From Desulfocapsa sp. (GTDB taxonomy: Bacteria; Desulfobacterota; Desulfobulbia; Desulfobulbales; Desulfocapsaceae): DNA of 64,000 nt. The stretch covers positions 1 to 64,000 of the forward strand of contig JAQYVF010000004.1 of the NCBI GenBank assembly GCA_030145625.1, in the 5' to 3' direction. This document shows, in pieces, positions 8,125 to 18,459 of the stretch. A program made the translations under genes and the position numbers. Every line of letters begins with the position of its first letter. The first letter of the stretch is position 1. Under the pieces are notes generated by a model. The model was not told where the DNA came from. It saw only the letters and a list, made by a program, of their open reading frames with translations, and did no database searches.

Positions 8125-9405
8125 ATGCCTCGAAACATTACAAGCTGTTTTCGTCTTTTTTCGTTTATTCTTTTTTTCACTATTCTTCTTGGCGCCTGCA
8201 GTGAATCGGACCTTCCGTATGAGTGTACCGATATTCTGGGGTGTGTCAATGTAGAGCCGGGAGAGGCGGTGAAAATCGGGGTGCTGCAGGCCTTGAGCGG
8301 CGAGATAGCGCCTCTTGGTCAGGCACAGATTAGAGGGCTTGAGCTCGCCCTCGATACGAGGAATAAAAAGATTCTGGGGCACCCTGTTGCTCTGCAGGTC
8401 GAGGATACCGGCTGTACTGCAGAAGGCGGTGCCAATGCCGCCCTCAAAATAATCGCTGACCCGCAGATTGCTGCTATATTCGGTACCACCTGTTCAGGTG
8501 CTGCAGCTACTGCTGCAAAAGCCATGTCGGATGCCGGATTAAGCATGGTTTCCGGAAATAATTCCGCACCCTTTCTTACCTCTATTGCCGGGAAGCAGGC
8601 TCCCAACTGGCAGCCTGGCTATTTTCGCACTGCAACAAATGAGGAAAATGCCGGCAAGGTTGCCGCAGCCTACGTCTATCAGCAGCTTGGCCTTCGCAGG
8701 GCGGCCACCATCCATGACAATGATATTTACACCAAGGGCTTAACTGAGAGCTTTACAAAGGCCTTTGTGGAACTTGGCGGCACGATTGTTCTTGAGACAG
8801 CCATTAACAAAGGGGATAGTGAAATGACCCCGGTGTTAAAAGCTGTTGTTCACTCCAAGGCAGAATTGCTCTTCTTTCCGCTTTTTCAGCCTGAGGGAAA
8901 TCATATCCTGCTTCAGGCCCGCAAAATTTCAGCCCTTGATGACATACTCCTGATCAGTGACGGGGCATTGATTGAAGAGACTTTTCTTGCAGCCGTGGGA
9001 GAGGCGGGCAAAGGGATGTGTTTTGTCGGACCCTCGCAGCCCAGTGGCCCTGCTGTGGAAGAACTGACCATTGCCTATAGAGCAAAGTATAAAGAAGAGC
9101 CGGCGGTGAAATACTTTCTCAGTGCCTATGATGCTGCCAAGCTTCTTTTTCATTCCATAGAGCAGGCTACACTCCGGGAAGAGGACGGAACGCTGCATAT
9201 CAGCCGCAGCACCTTGCGGGATATCCTCTATGCAACCAGGGAATTTGAAGGAGTCACAGGTGTTTTGAACTGTGATCAGTTCGGGGACTGTGCCAGACCT
9301 TCTTTTCATGTCCTGCGTCTGGATGAGCCTTCTCTTGGGCTTCGTGGATTGGAAGAAAATATTGTCTTTCCAGCACCTTTGAAAAACAGCAAATTGATTC
9401 AGTGA
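8125..9405 (+). CDS. Leu/Ile/Val-type substrate-binding lipoprotein
   Basis: A 426-residue periplasmic binding protein of the branched-chain amino acid receptor family (LivK/Peripla_BP_6 type). Residues 1-26 form a lipoprotein signal with lipobox LLGAC, so it is probably lipid-anchored. The mature part opens with the family pattern IGVLQALSGEIAPLGQAQIRG and contains FGTTCSGAAATAAKAMSDAG. ATG 8125 is preferred to a TTG four codons upstream. It ends 13 bp before a hybrid kinase and has no ABC membrane or ATPase partner. It is therefore likely to be the ligand-binding partner of that kinase. Confidence 0.85.
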   Translation: MPRNITSCFRLFSFILFFTILLGACSESDLPYECTDILGCVNVEPGEAVKIGVLQALSGEIAPLGQAQIRGLELALDTRNKKILGHPVALQVEDTGCTAEGGANAALKIIADPQIAAIFGTTCSGAAATAAKAMSDAGLSMVSGNNSAPFLTSIAGKQAPNWQPGYFRTATNEENAGKVAAAYVYQQLGLRRAATIHDNDIYTKGLTESFTKAFVELGGTIVLETAINKGDSEMTPVLKAVVHSKAELLFFPLFQPEGNHILLQARKISALDDILLISDGALIEETFLAAVGEAGKGMCFVGPSQPSGPAVEELTIAYRAKYKEEPAVKYFLSAYDAAKLLFHSIEQATLREEDGTLHISRSTLRDILYATREFEGVTGVLNCDQFGDCARPSFHVLRLDEPSLGLRGLEENIVFPAPLKNSKLIQ

Positions 9406-9418
9406 AAAGGCGGCCACC

Positions 9419-12400
9419 ATGAAAACGATCAAGTCGAGTTGGAGCAGGCTGGGAATCAGCAGAAAATTCACCATTGCCTTTAGCCTTCTGCTCTCTCTTA
9501 TGCTTCTGATCGCGGCTACCGCTTATCTTTCCTATTTGTTCATGCGCAGTGCCGAAGAGGATATTCGAAGAAGTACGGAGGTTGGGCAGCAGGTTATGAA
9601 AATGGATCGGGGCATGGAGAGGGCACGTCGATTGTTGGGCGATTTTTTCATGCACTATCAAAGTATTGGTCTGCAACAGGCACACGAACAGTACGCGCAG
9701 CCGTGCGTGCGTCAGATTGCTTATGTCATATTAATCAGCAGCGATCTGAAAGAGAATCTCTTCAATTCACCGCTCAGCACCAGATCAACTATAAAGCAGA
9801 TCGATGTCAATCTCTATCTGGCTGCAGCCAAACGATTTGCAGATACTTCCATTGAAGCCGTGGAGTTGATCTCAAAACGGGCAGCTCCGAAAAGAGGTTT
9901 GGAAGCACAGATGCAAACGCTTGCCCTGCAGTTGCAGGACGAATTGAAGTCACTCCATGCCCTGCAGGATCAGCATATCAGGGCCTATGCGTTTTATAGA
10001 GAGTATTTGATCAGCCGACAGCGTTTTCACATGCAATCTGCCTTTAACGGTATGCATAGCTTAGGGAATGCCCTGGCTCTGGAAGAAGGGTTAGAGCCGG
10101 TGCAAAAGAACAGGATGTTGAATCAGCTTGATTCCTGGTCTGTCCTGGCAGAAGAGCTCCTGGCAGTGGATCTTGAGATAGTCGGAAAGAGAAGGGATTT
10201 TTCCATGCAGGAGCAGATTGTTACACCTGTTTCCAATACCTTGATTGAGGCTTCACGGATGGAAGTGGTGCAGGCACAGCAGCGAACCGATCGGGTCTAT
10301 CAGCTGGCCAGCATTATTATATTGACCATAGCGCTGATTGCCATCCTGACCATGCTTGTTGTTGCCAGGCTGCTGCATAATACTATTACCAAAAATATTC
10401 TCAGCTTGACTGAATCGGCCCGCGAACTTGGCAGAGGGAATATGGATGTTCGGGCCAGGGAAGAGAGTGAAGATGAACTGGGACAGCTTGCCCGTATTTT
10501 CAATACCATGGCTGCTCATTTAAAAGATCTGGTGCATAACCTGGAACAGAAGGTAGCTAAGCGTACTGCGGAACTCTCTGAAAGCGAGGCGCGCTTTCGC
10601 CATATTGTCAGTGACCTGCCCAAGATTGGCGTGCAGGGATATGACCGCGAACGAAAGGTTATTTTCTGGAACCGCGCCAGTGAGATGATGTATGGCTATA
10701 GTGCGGCTGAGGCATTGGGGGCAAAACTGGAGGATCTGATCATTCCTGCGCCCATGAGAGAGGAGGTTGTTCATGACATCTGTAACTGGTATGAAAATGA
10801 TATTTGCGTGGCGGCCTCCGAGCTTACGTTACGGCATAAAGACGGTACTGAGGTGTCGGTCTATTCCAGTCATGTGATGTTGGTCACCAGTCAGGGTGAA
10901 AAAACGATGTACTGTGTTGACCTGGATCTCGCTGATCTGAAACAGGCCCAGGTAATGGAACAGAAGAGTGAAGCATTCTACCGCCAGCTTTTTGATCACT
11001 CCAGCAGCGGTGTGGCGGTATTTGACGCCGTTGATGATGGCCGGGATTTTATTATCAGGGATTTCAATCATGCCGCTGAAGAGATAGAGGGAGTCAATCG
11101 GGCCGAAGTGCTTGGCCGCAGAGTGACGGAAGTCTTTCCGGGCGTTAAGGATTTTGGCTTGCTGGATGTTTTTCGTCGGGTCTGGCAGAGCGGTGAGCCG
11201 GCTCATCATCCCGTTTCTTATTATGAAGATGACCGTTTACAGGGGTGGCGGGAAAATAAAATCTACAAGCTCCCTTCAGGCGAGGTGGTCACTGTGTATG
11301 ATGACATTACCAGCCAAAAACAGGTGGAAGAAGAAAAGCTGGCAGTGGAAAAAAGTTTGCAATGGGCCAAGAAGATGGAGGCCATCGGACTCATGGCCGG
11401 CGGCGTGGCCCATGACCTCAATAATATTCTCTCCGGTATCGTCGGCTACCCCGAACTTCTCCTTCTCCAGCTTCCCGAAGACAGTGAACATCGTGCACCC
11501 GTCAAAGCCATCCAGGAATCGGGGGAGCGGGCCGCAGTGGTGGTTGAAGACCTGCTTACCTTGGCCCGTGGTGCGGTCAGTTTCCGGACTGTAGCCAGTT
11601 TGAACAGTCTGATTGAGGAATATCTGGTTTCTCCGGAGTACCAGCATCTGCACTCTCTTCATCCGCAGGTTACATGGCAGAAGATATTTGTTGATAATCT
11701 TCCTGATATCTCCTGTTCACCGGTTCATATTAAAAAGTGTGTTATGAATCTGGTGACAAATGCTGCTGAAGCCATAGATGGGCCGGGGAATGTAATGATT
11801 AAGACCTCAAGTCTGGTCCCGGATCAGCAGTGGGCCAGGGAGAATGGACTGGAACAGGGGCAATATGTCGTTCTCACCGTAACTGATACGGGAGCAGGTA
11901 TTGCAAAAGAGTGTATCGAGCATATTTTTGAGCCGTTTTTTACGAAAAAGGTGATGGGGAGAAGTGGAACAGGTCTTGGATTGGCAGTGGTCTGGAACAC
12001 TGTCAAGGAACATAACGGTACCGTGAAGGTGACGAGCAGTGATCAGGGGACCACTTTTGAACTGTTATTTCCTGCCGCCGAAGAGGTGGTGAGCAAAACA
12101 GAATCGACCGGGCAGGAAGAGCAGAAAGGCAATGGGGAGAAGATTCTGGTTGTCGATGATGAACCTCAAATCCTTGATATCGCTTCCAGTATGCTTGAGG
12201 TTCTCGGCTATAAAGTTGTTTGCGTGTCTTCAGGAGAAGAGGCGGTTAGCTATCTGCAGGATCACTGTGCAGACCTGGTGGTGCTTGATATGCTCATGGA
12301 GCCGGGTATCAACGGCCGTCAGACCTATGAACAGATTCTTCAGCGTCATCCTGGACAGAAAGCCATAGTGGTGACCGGGTATGCTGAAAATGATGAGGTT

Positions 12401-12499
12401 AAGGCTACGCTGCAGCTCGGTGCCGCTGAATATATTAAAAAACCATACTCCATGGAAGAATTCGGTCGAGCCGTGCAAACAGGTTTGAAGAAGGAGTAG
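9419..12499 (+). CDS. Hybrid sensor histidine kinase with HAMP, two PAS and receiver domains
   Basis: A 1026-residue membrane hybrid kinase. TM1 is about 17-42, followed by a long helical periplasmic region (about 43-292), TM2 (about 295-319) and HAMP (320-372). PAS1 is about 391-505 and PAS2 about 519-640. The phospho-acceptor is His665 ([14 protein letters not shown]). The ATPase domain spans roughly 740-885 ([29 protein letters not shown]). The C-terminal receiver (about 908-1026) has DDE at its start and phospho-acceptor Asp957 ([10 protein letters not shown]). Phosphate would flow His to Asp within the chain; no separate regulator is adjacent. It forms an operon with the binding lipoprotein upstream. 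Confidence 0.93.
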   Translation: MKTIKSSWSRLGISRKFTIAFSLLLSLMLLIAATAYLSYLFMRSAEEDIRRSTEVGQQVMKMDRGMERARRLLGDFFMHYQSIGLQQAHEQYAQPCVRQIAYVILISSDLKENLFNSPLSTRSTIKQIDVNLYLAAAKRFADTSIEAVELISKRAAPKRGLEAQMQTLALQLQDELKSLHALQDQHIRAYAFYREYLISRQRFHMQSAFNGMHSLGNALALEEGLEPVQKNRMLNQLDSWSVLAEELLAVDLEIVGKRRDFSMQEQIVTPVSNTLIEASRMEVVQAQQRTDRVYQLASIIILTIALIAILTMLVVARLLHNTITKNILSLTESARELGRGNMDVRAREESEDELGQLARIFNTMAAHLKDLVHNLEQKVAKRTAELSESEARFRHIVSDLPKIGVQGYDRERKVIFWNRASEMMYGYSAAEALGAKLEDLIIPAPMREEVVHDICNWYENDICVAASELTLRHKDGTEVSVYSSHVMLVTSQGEKTMYCVDLDLADLKQAQVMEQKSEAFYRQLFDHSSSGVAVFDAVDDGRDFIIRDFNHAAEEIEGVNRAEVLGRRVTEVFPGVKDFGLLDVFRRVWQSGEPAHHPVSYYEDDRLQGWRENKIYKLPSGEVVTVYDDITSQKQVEEEKLAVEKSLQWAKKMEAIGLMAGGVAHDLNNILSGIVGYPELLLLQLPEDSEHRAPVKAIQESGERAAVVVEDLLTLARGAVSFRTVASLNSLIEEYLVSPEYQHLHSLHPQVTWQKIFVDNLPDISCSPVHIKKCVMNLVTNAAEAIDGPGNVMIKTSSLVPDQQWARENGLEQGQYVVLTVTDTGAGIAKECIEHIFEPFFTKKVMGRSGTGLGLAVVWNTVKEHNGTVKVTSSDQGTTFELLFPAAEEVVSKTESTGQEEQKGNGEKILVVDDEPQILDIASSMLEVLGYKVVCVSSGEEAVSYLQDHCADLVVLDMLMEPGINGRQTYEQILQRHPGQKAIVVTGYAENDEVKATLQLGAAEYIKKPYSMEEFGRAVQTGLKKE

Positions 12500-12703
12500 C
12501 TTCATTGAGCTCAGCTTTCTTTTCTGCAGTGTGATGCCTCTTGTTAAGGGGCAATCCATCCAAAACGCTTGAAAAAAAAGATCGTTGTCTATAAGCTGAC
12601 AGTGGAATAGATAGGTACCCTTCACTCTGTTTTCTGCCAACTCGCTGATTTATGCGGGAAATGAGCGGGAATCAGGCACTCCTTCAGCTTTATCGATTAG
12701 TCT

Positions 12704-14440
12704 ATGAATGATTCTTTAGATCTCTGGAAATTACTGGCCGGCCTCGCTATCTTCCTCTATGGGATGTTTCAACTCGAAGATTCCATTAAAGCCATGTCGG
12801 GCAGGGCTTTTCGTAAGATGATCAGGTATTATACCGATGGTCGCCTGCGCTCCATCGGCAGCGGTGCTTTGATCACCGCCATCCTTCAGTCCAGCTCGGC
12901 GGTGTCCCTGATGGTCCTTGCCTTTGTCGGGGCCGGGGTGATGACCATGGAAAACGGGATCGGAGTGATGATGGGTGCCAATATCGGCACCACCTGCACT
13001 TCCTGGATTGTGGCCGTATTCGGTTTTAAGATGAAGATTGAGAGTTTTGCTCTGCCCCTGATTGCAGGCGGTGGTCTTGTTTTCATCATCTTTGGCCCAT
13101 CTTCAAAGCTTTTTCAAGGGAGCAGGCTGCTGATCGGTTTCGGCTTTCTCTTTCTCGGTCTCGATTTTATGAAGACCAGTGTGGAAAACTATGCCCAGTA
13201 TATCGATCTCAGTTCCATTGCTGATTATGGCCTCTGGCTCTATCTCCTCTTCGGTATTCTGATCACTGCCCTCATGCAGTCGAGCTCCGCCGCCATTGCC
13301 ATCGTTCTCACAGGCCTCAGCAGTGGGTTGGTCAGTTTTGATACCTCAGTGGCCATGGTGATCGGTGCCAATGTGGGTACCACGGTTACCGTCCTCCTTG
13401 GCTCCATTGGTGGCACACAATCTAAAAAACGGGTGAGTATCAGCCATCTTGTTTTTAATGGGGTGACCGGCATTATTGCCTTTGCTGCTTTGCATCCTCT
13501 GGCTAACCTGGTGGCCTATTTTATTGATACCTCCACCAACGCGGTCATGGCCCTGGCTCTCTTTCACACCCTGTTCAACCTCATTGGCGTGATAGTCTTT
13601 TTTCCCTTTATCGGACTTCTTGCTCGTTTTTTGATTCGGACCTTTCCAGATCGCAAGGAGGTCCTCACCGTCTATCTCAAAAATACACCCACGGAAGTCA
13701 CGGATGCGGCTACCGCCTCCCTGCGCAAGGAAATCATTCATCTTTTTGAGGAGTGTCAACTCTACGGTCTCAGGACTTTTGGGATTGACGACAAACTGGT
13801 CTTTGATCACAGCTTGCCATTTGAAAAAAATATGGCCAAGCCCAAAAATCTCCCAGGTTTTTATGAGAACGTGAAGCTTTTGCACGGAGAGATTATCGAG
13901 TTTTATGCAAAGCTCCTGAACGCGAAGCTTGATGAGGGCGAGGCCAAGGAGTTGGAACGGATGATTTATGCCTCGCGCAATATCATGAACTCCATCAAAA
14001 ACATCAAGGGGCTCAGGCATGATCTGGACGAATTCGATGCCTCGGATAATGAACATCTGAATCGTCAGTATAAGCTGTTTCGCCGTCGCTTAATGGAACT
14101 GTATCACGATATCAACCGTTTTCTTGAACTCGGGAACCTGCAGGAGCAGTATCACAGCCTGTTACGGACTGTGGTGCATATTGAACAGATGGATAAACGG
14201 CTCCTGCACACGGTGATGAAGACTGCTGCCGATGGAGACATCAATGAACTGGAGATTGCCTCGCTGCTCATGGCCAATCGTCTTTTCAGTCAGTCCTGCC
14301 GTCTCCAGGTTTTTGCCTTAAAAGACCTTCTTCTCAGCGAAAAAGAGATCCGTGAGTTTGACCAGGCCATGGACATGAAAGAACTCCTGGATGAGGAGCA
14401 GGAACGACCGCAGAAAGTTGTGCAGAGTGAAACTCATTAG
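12704..14440 (+). CDS. Na/Pi cotransporter family protein with PhoU-like tail
   Basis: A 578-residue inner-membrane protein of the NptA/YjbB sodium-phosphate cotransporter family. The two inverted halves each carry the signature QSSS (TAILQSSSAVSL and TALMQSSSAAIA) and a GANIGTT/GANVGTT segment. Some nine hydrophobic helices occupy residues 1-315. The remaining 260 residues are helical and PhoU-like, as in YjbB-type proteins. Known members move phosphate coupled to sodium, and some act as exporters. The gene stands alone, 204 bp after the hybrid kinase on the same strand; a regulatory link is possible but not shown. Confidence 0.9.
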   Translation: MNDSLDLWKLLAGLAIFLYGMFQLEDSIKAMSGRAFRKMIRYYTDGRLRSIGSGALITAILQSSSAVSLMVLAFVGAGVMTMENGIGVMMGANIGTTCTSWIVAVFGFKMKIESFALPLIAGGGLVFIIFGPSSKLFQGSRLLIGFGFLFLGLDFMKTSVENYAQYIDLSSIADYGLWLYLLFGILITALMQSSSAAIAIVLTGLSSGLVSFDTSVAMVIGANVGTTVTVLLGSIGGTQSKKRVSISHLVFNGVTGIIAFAALHPLANLVAYFIDTSTNAVMALALFHTLFNLIGVIVFFPFIGLLARFLIRTFPDRKEVLTVYLKNTPTEVTDAATASLRKEIIHLFEECQLYGLRTFGIDDKLVFDHSLPFEKNMAKPKNLPGFYENVKLLHGEIIEFYAKLLNAKLDEGEAKELERMIYASRNIMNSIKNIKGLRHDLDEFDASDNEHLNRQYKLFRRRLMELYHDINRFLELGNLQEQYHSLLRTVVHIEQMDKRLLHTVMKTAADGDINELEIASLLMANRLFSQSCRLQVFALKDLLLSEKEIREFDQAMDMKELLDEEQERPQKVVQSETH

Positions 14441-14480
14441 AGGCTGGGCACGTGGCGCAACTAGGCTGAACCAAGCCTTA

Positions 14481-14660
14481 GGGCCTGTAATGAAATAACA
14501 TGGCCAATCTTACATCTTATCTTCGGGCCAGGTTTGAATGCGGCTCAATCGCAAAATCCTCAACATAGCTCTACTATGCCTGCGGTTTTACTCAATCACC
14601 GCCTCCAAACCTGGCACAAATCTAAGCGTAATCTCAGTCATGTTATTTTCTTACAGCCCC
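14481..14660 (+). mobile_element. 180-bp inverted-repeat element, copy 1
   Basis: A 180-bp non-coding element with imperfect terminal repeats of about 24 bp: GGGCCTGTAATGAAATAACA at the left, and at the right the complement of GGGGCTGTAAGAAAATAACA. It is flanked on both sides by TTA. An inner inverted pair, GCCAGGTTTG and CAAACCTGGC, brackets the middle. It is about 95% identical by eye to 43160-43339, with the same length and the same TTA flanks. Confidence 0.88.
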
Positions 14661-14722
14661 TTACGTTTTTTTTACTGTTTCGCTTCTGTTTCGTTATGAT
14701 TTTCTGATTCCGACATCCTTCT

Positions 14723-15228
14723 GGCCACCTTGCAACATTGCCTTTTCGCCCAAACTCTTCGTTATGAGATAAGTTTTATCCTCGGAATATCAAATATATG
14801 CACCCCGAGGGCACTTGTACTCGTAGTTAGGGGGATTCTTGCAGGGCACCTGCGGTAAAATTTATTTTAAAGTTGAAAACCTGGTCTTCTAGGCCAGGTC
14901 AGAGTAAACTGGCTTAGCCGTTTTTGTTGTAATGTACCTCTTCATTTTCTTTGTTTGCTCAAAGAAAACGAAGCAAAAGAAAGAGCCCCCGTGTCCCTGG
15001 GTCCTTCGGACTTCCTTGCGCTCCTCGAAGTTGCCGGGAGTTTGAAAACTCGCTTCGCTCAGACAGTTCAAACTCCTTAATCGGCATCTTCTGTGGTGCT
15101 CAGCCAGGGCCAATGGGAAGAGATAGGACAAGCCCCCTTCCAGGGGCCATCAAGGCCGGGTCCTCTGGGCCCGGATTTTTACCTCATGCCTCGATTTTGA
15201 ACGAAAATTCTAATTTTTCAAGGTACTC
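14723..15228 (+). mobile_element. MITE-like element, copy b, long form with nested insertion
   Basis: The left end GGCCACCTTGCAACATTGCC and right end AATTTTTCAAGGTACTC belong to the 141-bp family, and the 4-bp flanks TTCT are identical (14719-14722 and 15229-15232). Two insertions enlarge it. One is a 48-bp segment (ACCCCGAGGGCACTTGTACT and onward) between TATGC and CTGCGG that also occurs near 28090. The other is about 318 bp of unrelated sequence at 14863-15180. The right flank overlaps the stop codon of the M1/ChaN gene. Confidence 0.82.
14863..15180. repeat. Sequence nested inside MITE copy b
   Basis: About 318 bp splits the element between GCGGTAAAATTT and CCTCATGCCTCG. It holds a hairpin ACCTGG/CCAGGT and a TTTGCTCAAAGAAAACGAAG segment followed by GAGCCCCCGTG. 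This resembles dispersed repeats found in other proteobacteria. No terminal repeats or reading frame worth calling are visible, so its own mobility is unproven. Confidence 0.55.
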
Positions 15229-15230
15229 TT

Positions 15231-18200
15231 CTATGGGTGCGGCATCATTTTCTTGGGGTTGGAGAGTGTGACGCTTAGTTCTTTCTCCTCAGGATTCGCC
15301 CCCTCTTTCTCCCTCAAAATTGTGATCTTGAGTTGATCACCTGGTTTGGAATCCATCATCAGGACGCCGATATCTTCCATGTTTTTTACCGGCTGGCCCT
15401 GTACAGAAAGAAGAATATCATTTTTTTCAATCCCGGCTTCTCCGGCCTTCCCGGTGGGACTGACGCCTGTGATCCGGAGGCGGAGCTCACCGTTGTGCTC
15501 TTCGGGATTGAGTGCTATGCCTATTTTACCCTTGGCCTTCAGGAAGCGAGGTTCGGCCAGAAAAAAGAAATCTGCATATTGTTCGGGGTGGGCGGGGGGA
15601 TTGTCGCTATAGAGATTCAGCACTGAGGCCTGTTTCAGGGGCAGACGACGAAGTACCCGCGGGGGGATGCCTGAATCTTTACGGGTATGCTGAGCGCCGG
15701 CGATAACCACGAGCGTTTTGTCGGGATTGTCCCTGAGAATGCGAATAATATTTTCGGCCATGGACTCATCCCAGATGGCCTGGGACTGGACAAAACCGGC
15801 AAGACCCTTGCCCTGGCCATGGGGGACGTCGGCATGGAAGCCGTGGATCAGGCGTAAACGTTCGACATAGCCATCCAGGGAAAGATCCCGGTCTGAGGCA
15901 ATATTCTCATTTTGCTCTTCAGTCAGGCCATCGGTGTTGCCCTCTGCAAAGACGTTTTTCACGATTGCCCGGTCTACATTGATTCCGTATACCGGGATTT
16001 TGTGGCGGCGGCAGAAATTGAAGATGGGTCTGAAGAGTCGCCAGTCGTGGCGCCAGACCTCGAACCAGCGAGAGGCCCGGAGGAACTCTGTTTCCTCCAT
16101 CTCCTTTTTTTCTAAAACATAGGTGTCAAGGGCCTGTTGACTTGATTGTGGAAACATCTCCATGGCGATGGCAAGATCAAGCCCTTTTTTCTGTAAGCCC
16201 TGAATGATTCGCAGCTGGAGGAGGTGGTCGGCCAGGGAGTCGTGGGTTTCACCAAGGTAGATAACGCGATTTTCGGCAAGTGTTGTAAGGATTTGATCGA
16301 AACTTTCAATGGGCCTGGTTTGTCCCCCATTGGGCAAAGTTTCCAGCAGGTAGTCAAGGCCGTTATCGCTGGCAGCGATCTTTTTTGTCTCTATTTTTCC
16401 CTGCAAAAAGGAAAGGGAAGAGTATTTTCCGTAGTGGCTCAGTTTGGATAGTACTCTTTTTGTTTCTTCCGTACTGGTGCTACTCACCAGTGCGATGACC
16501 TCTTTGTCGTTCAGTGGATTGCTTTGTACCAGAAGGTCGAAACCTTCTGCTGCCTGGGGTGAATCGCCGAAGAGGGAGCGCCAGGCCGGACCGCCTGCGC
16601 CAAGAAAGAGAATGGAGTTTTCAGAAAGTTGTTGATTGGTGACGGACTCGCTGTCGGCGATGGACCATCCCTGGTTCTCTGCCCAGTGAATAAAGGGGGT
16701 AAGGGGAGCTGCCGCTTTTTCCGATTCCAGAAGAATCAGCTTGTTTTGGGCACCGATAAAGCGGGACCATACTGGAGGAAATTCCGCTGAAGTGAGTGTC
16801 CTGAAGAGATCAAACTCGGGATCCAGGGCAATGGAGAGAGGAGGGCCGGGCAGGGACAGACTGATTTTTGTCTCCTGTTCCGTGATCTCGCGGACAAACC
16901 TTTTCTCCCCTGCTGCGGTTTCGACCAGGATTGGCACCTGCAGGGAATACGGTTGAGGCGTGAGTTGTTTTACGGTGAAATGGAGGAGGGAACTGTCCTG
17001 TCTGTCTTCGCTGCGGAGTTCTTTGACGACAATCTCGGGCGTATCCGTTCTTGTGAGCTGTTGGAAAAAGAACGGTTTCAGGTCTTTTCCGGAGGTGGCT
17101 TCAAAGACCTTTCGGATGTCTTCCCAGGAGGCGGGACGTCCCTGAAAGGTGGAGGCGAAGAGGCGGATTCCCTGAGAAAAATATTCAGGCCCAAGGAGTT
17201 GTTGCAGCTGGTGGAAAAGCATAGCTCCACGATTATAGCCCACCGCCCGTATTGCCTTGGCCGTGGCCTGCTGATGGCTGGCGGAGTGGAAATCCTGAAG
17301 GGAGATGGCTGAGCCTGGTTGAACATAACTCTGGTAGTTGATAAGACCGGATTTGCGATGGGCAGCGCTTTCTCCCCGGTCGTCGGCGTAACTGAAGTCG
17401 GCAAGATAACTGGTCAGTCCTTCACACCAGTTCCCTGAGTCGTCTGCCACCTCGATACTGTTTCCGAACCAGGAATGGACGATTTCATGCCCCAGAGAGG
17501 TCTCTTTGATAAAGGGCAGGCGGAGGACCATCTGCCCCAGGAGGGTAAATGTGGGCATGCCGAAACCACTGGGCAATCGATTACTGACAATTGCATAGTG
17601 TGTATAGGGAAAGGGGCCTATCTCTTTTTCATAACGGAGGAGATAGGCCTTGGCTGCATCCAGGTAGCCCTGGCTCAAGGGTTGATCTTCAGGGAAAAAC
17701 CAGGTGGAGAGGATGAGTCCTTTTCGTACCTCTTCCTTTTTCACCTGGTAGGGCCCGGCAGCCAGGTGAATTGACTGTACCGGCTGGGAAAAGGAGGTAG
17801 TCATTTTGCCATCTTCCTGTGGGTTAGGCAGGGTGTCCGATTCTGAGATCCCCGAAAAGCCGGAGGGAAGGTCGGCAGAGAGCGAGAACAGCATCTCTCG
17901 ACTCGGCAGGGGGTGCCAGGCAGAAGTGAGGACAATACCATCGGGGCTGATCAGGTTGTCACCGGAGCCGGGAGGGATCTGTAGAGAGTAAGAGATGGTG
18001 ATCTGCTGGCTGTTTCTGGCAGCATGCATGTGCAAGCTGTCTCCCTCAGGGAGCGGCAGTGAAAAGGGGGGATTTCCTTCCTCTTCAATGATCACCTCGT
18101 CGATGTCGAGTCCGCCTGTATACAAGTGCCATTCTTCCCCTGCAGGAAGGGCAATGTTGGCCTTTGCCTGCAAGCGATGTTCGTCAGGTTGAAAACTGAC

Positions 18201-18323
18201 ATCAAGGTGATATCGGGGGGAAGCGGCCATGGCCAGGCTGCTGCAGCAGAGGGTGGACAAAAAGAGAATTCCCCAGAAGAGAGGGGAGAGAATGGAATGC
18301 TGGATGGTGAAAGCTGTGCTCAC
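15231..18323 (-). CDS. M1-family metallopeptidase/ChaN/PDZ fusion protein
   Basis: A 1030-residue exported protein. The start is GTG 18323, preceded by AAGGAGGA at ideal spacing; a signal peptide (about 5-34, ending LAMAA) follows. The M1 zinc site is HEIVH with His279, Glu280, His283 and Glu301. The usual HExxH-X18-E spacing is one residue short, and the GXMEN exopeptidase motif reads GFGMP, so aminopeptidase specificity may be altered. The ChaN (DUF399) haem/iron-linked domain begins near residue 685 with GETHD (Glu692, His694) and ends with GAQHTRKDSG. A PDZ domain (about 940-1020) closes the chain. It is probably periplasmic. The fusion suggests proteolysis linked to haem or iron handling, but that is inference. 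Confidence 0.85.
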   Translation of the reverse strand: MSTAFTIQHSILSPLFWGILFLSTLCCSSLAMAASPRYHLDVSFQPDEHRLQAKANIALPAGEEWHLYTGGLDIDEVIIEEEGNPPFSLPLPEGDSLHMHAARNSQQITISYSLQIPPGSGDNLISPDGIVLTSAWHPLPSREMLFSLSADLPSGFSGISESDTLPNPQEDGKMTTSFSQPVQSIHLAAGPYQVKKEEVRKGLILSTWFFPEDQPLSQGYLDAAKAYLLRYEKEIGPFPYTHYAIVSNRLPSGFGMPTFTLLGQMVLRLPFIKETSLGHEIVHSWFGNSIEVADDSGNWCEGLTSYLADFSYADDRGESAAHRKSGLINYQSYVQPGSAISLQDFHSASHQQATAKAIRAVGYNRGAMLFHQLQQLLGPEYFSQGIRLFASTFQGRPASWEDIRKVFEATSGKDLKPFFFQQLTRTDTPEIVVKELRSEDRQDSSLLHFTVKQLTPQPYSLQVPILVETAAGEKRFVREITEQETKISLSLPGPPLSIALDPEFDLFRTLTSAEFPPVWSRFIGAQNKLILLESEKAAAPLTPFIHWAENQGWSIADSESVTNQQLSENSILFLGAGGPAWRSLFGDSPQAAEGFDLLVQSNPLNDKEVIALVSSTSTEETKRVLSKLSHYGKYSSLSFLQGKIETKKIAASDNGLDYLLETLPNGGQTRPIESFDQILTTLAENRVIYLGETHDSLADHLLQLRIIQGLQKKGLDLAIAMEMFPQSSQQALDTYVLEKKEMEETEFLRASRWFEVWRHDWRLFRPIFNFCRRHKIPVYGINVDRAIVKNVFAEGNTDGLTEEQNENIASDRDLSLDGYVERLRLIHGFHADVPHGQGKGLAGFVQSQAIWDESMAENIIRILRDNPDKTLVVIAGAQHTRKDSGIPPRVLRRLPLKQASVLNLYSDNPPAHPEQYADFFFLAEPRFLKAKGKIGIALNPEEHNGELRLRITGVSPTGKAGEAGIEKNDILLSVQGQPVKNMEDIGVLMMDSKPGDQLKITILREKEGANPEEKELSVTLSNPKKMMPHP

Positions 18324-18459
18324 ATCTTCCTCCTTGGACAGGAATATGGTAGAGTCCGGTATGGTCTGGGAGGATAATCTCCCGGTTGACCGCATCAGTG
18401 TTAATGTCACTATATCATATCAATTTTTTCTTCCCATACAAAGATCGATTTTAGGGCCC

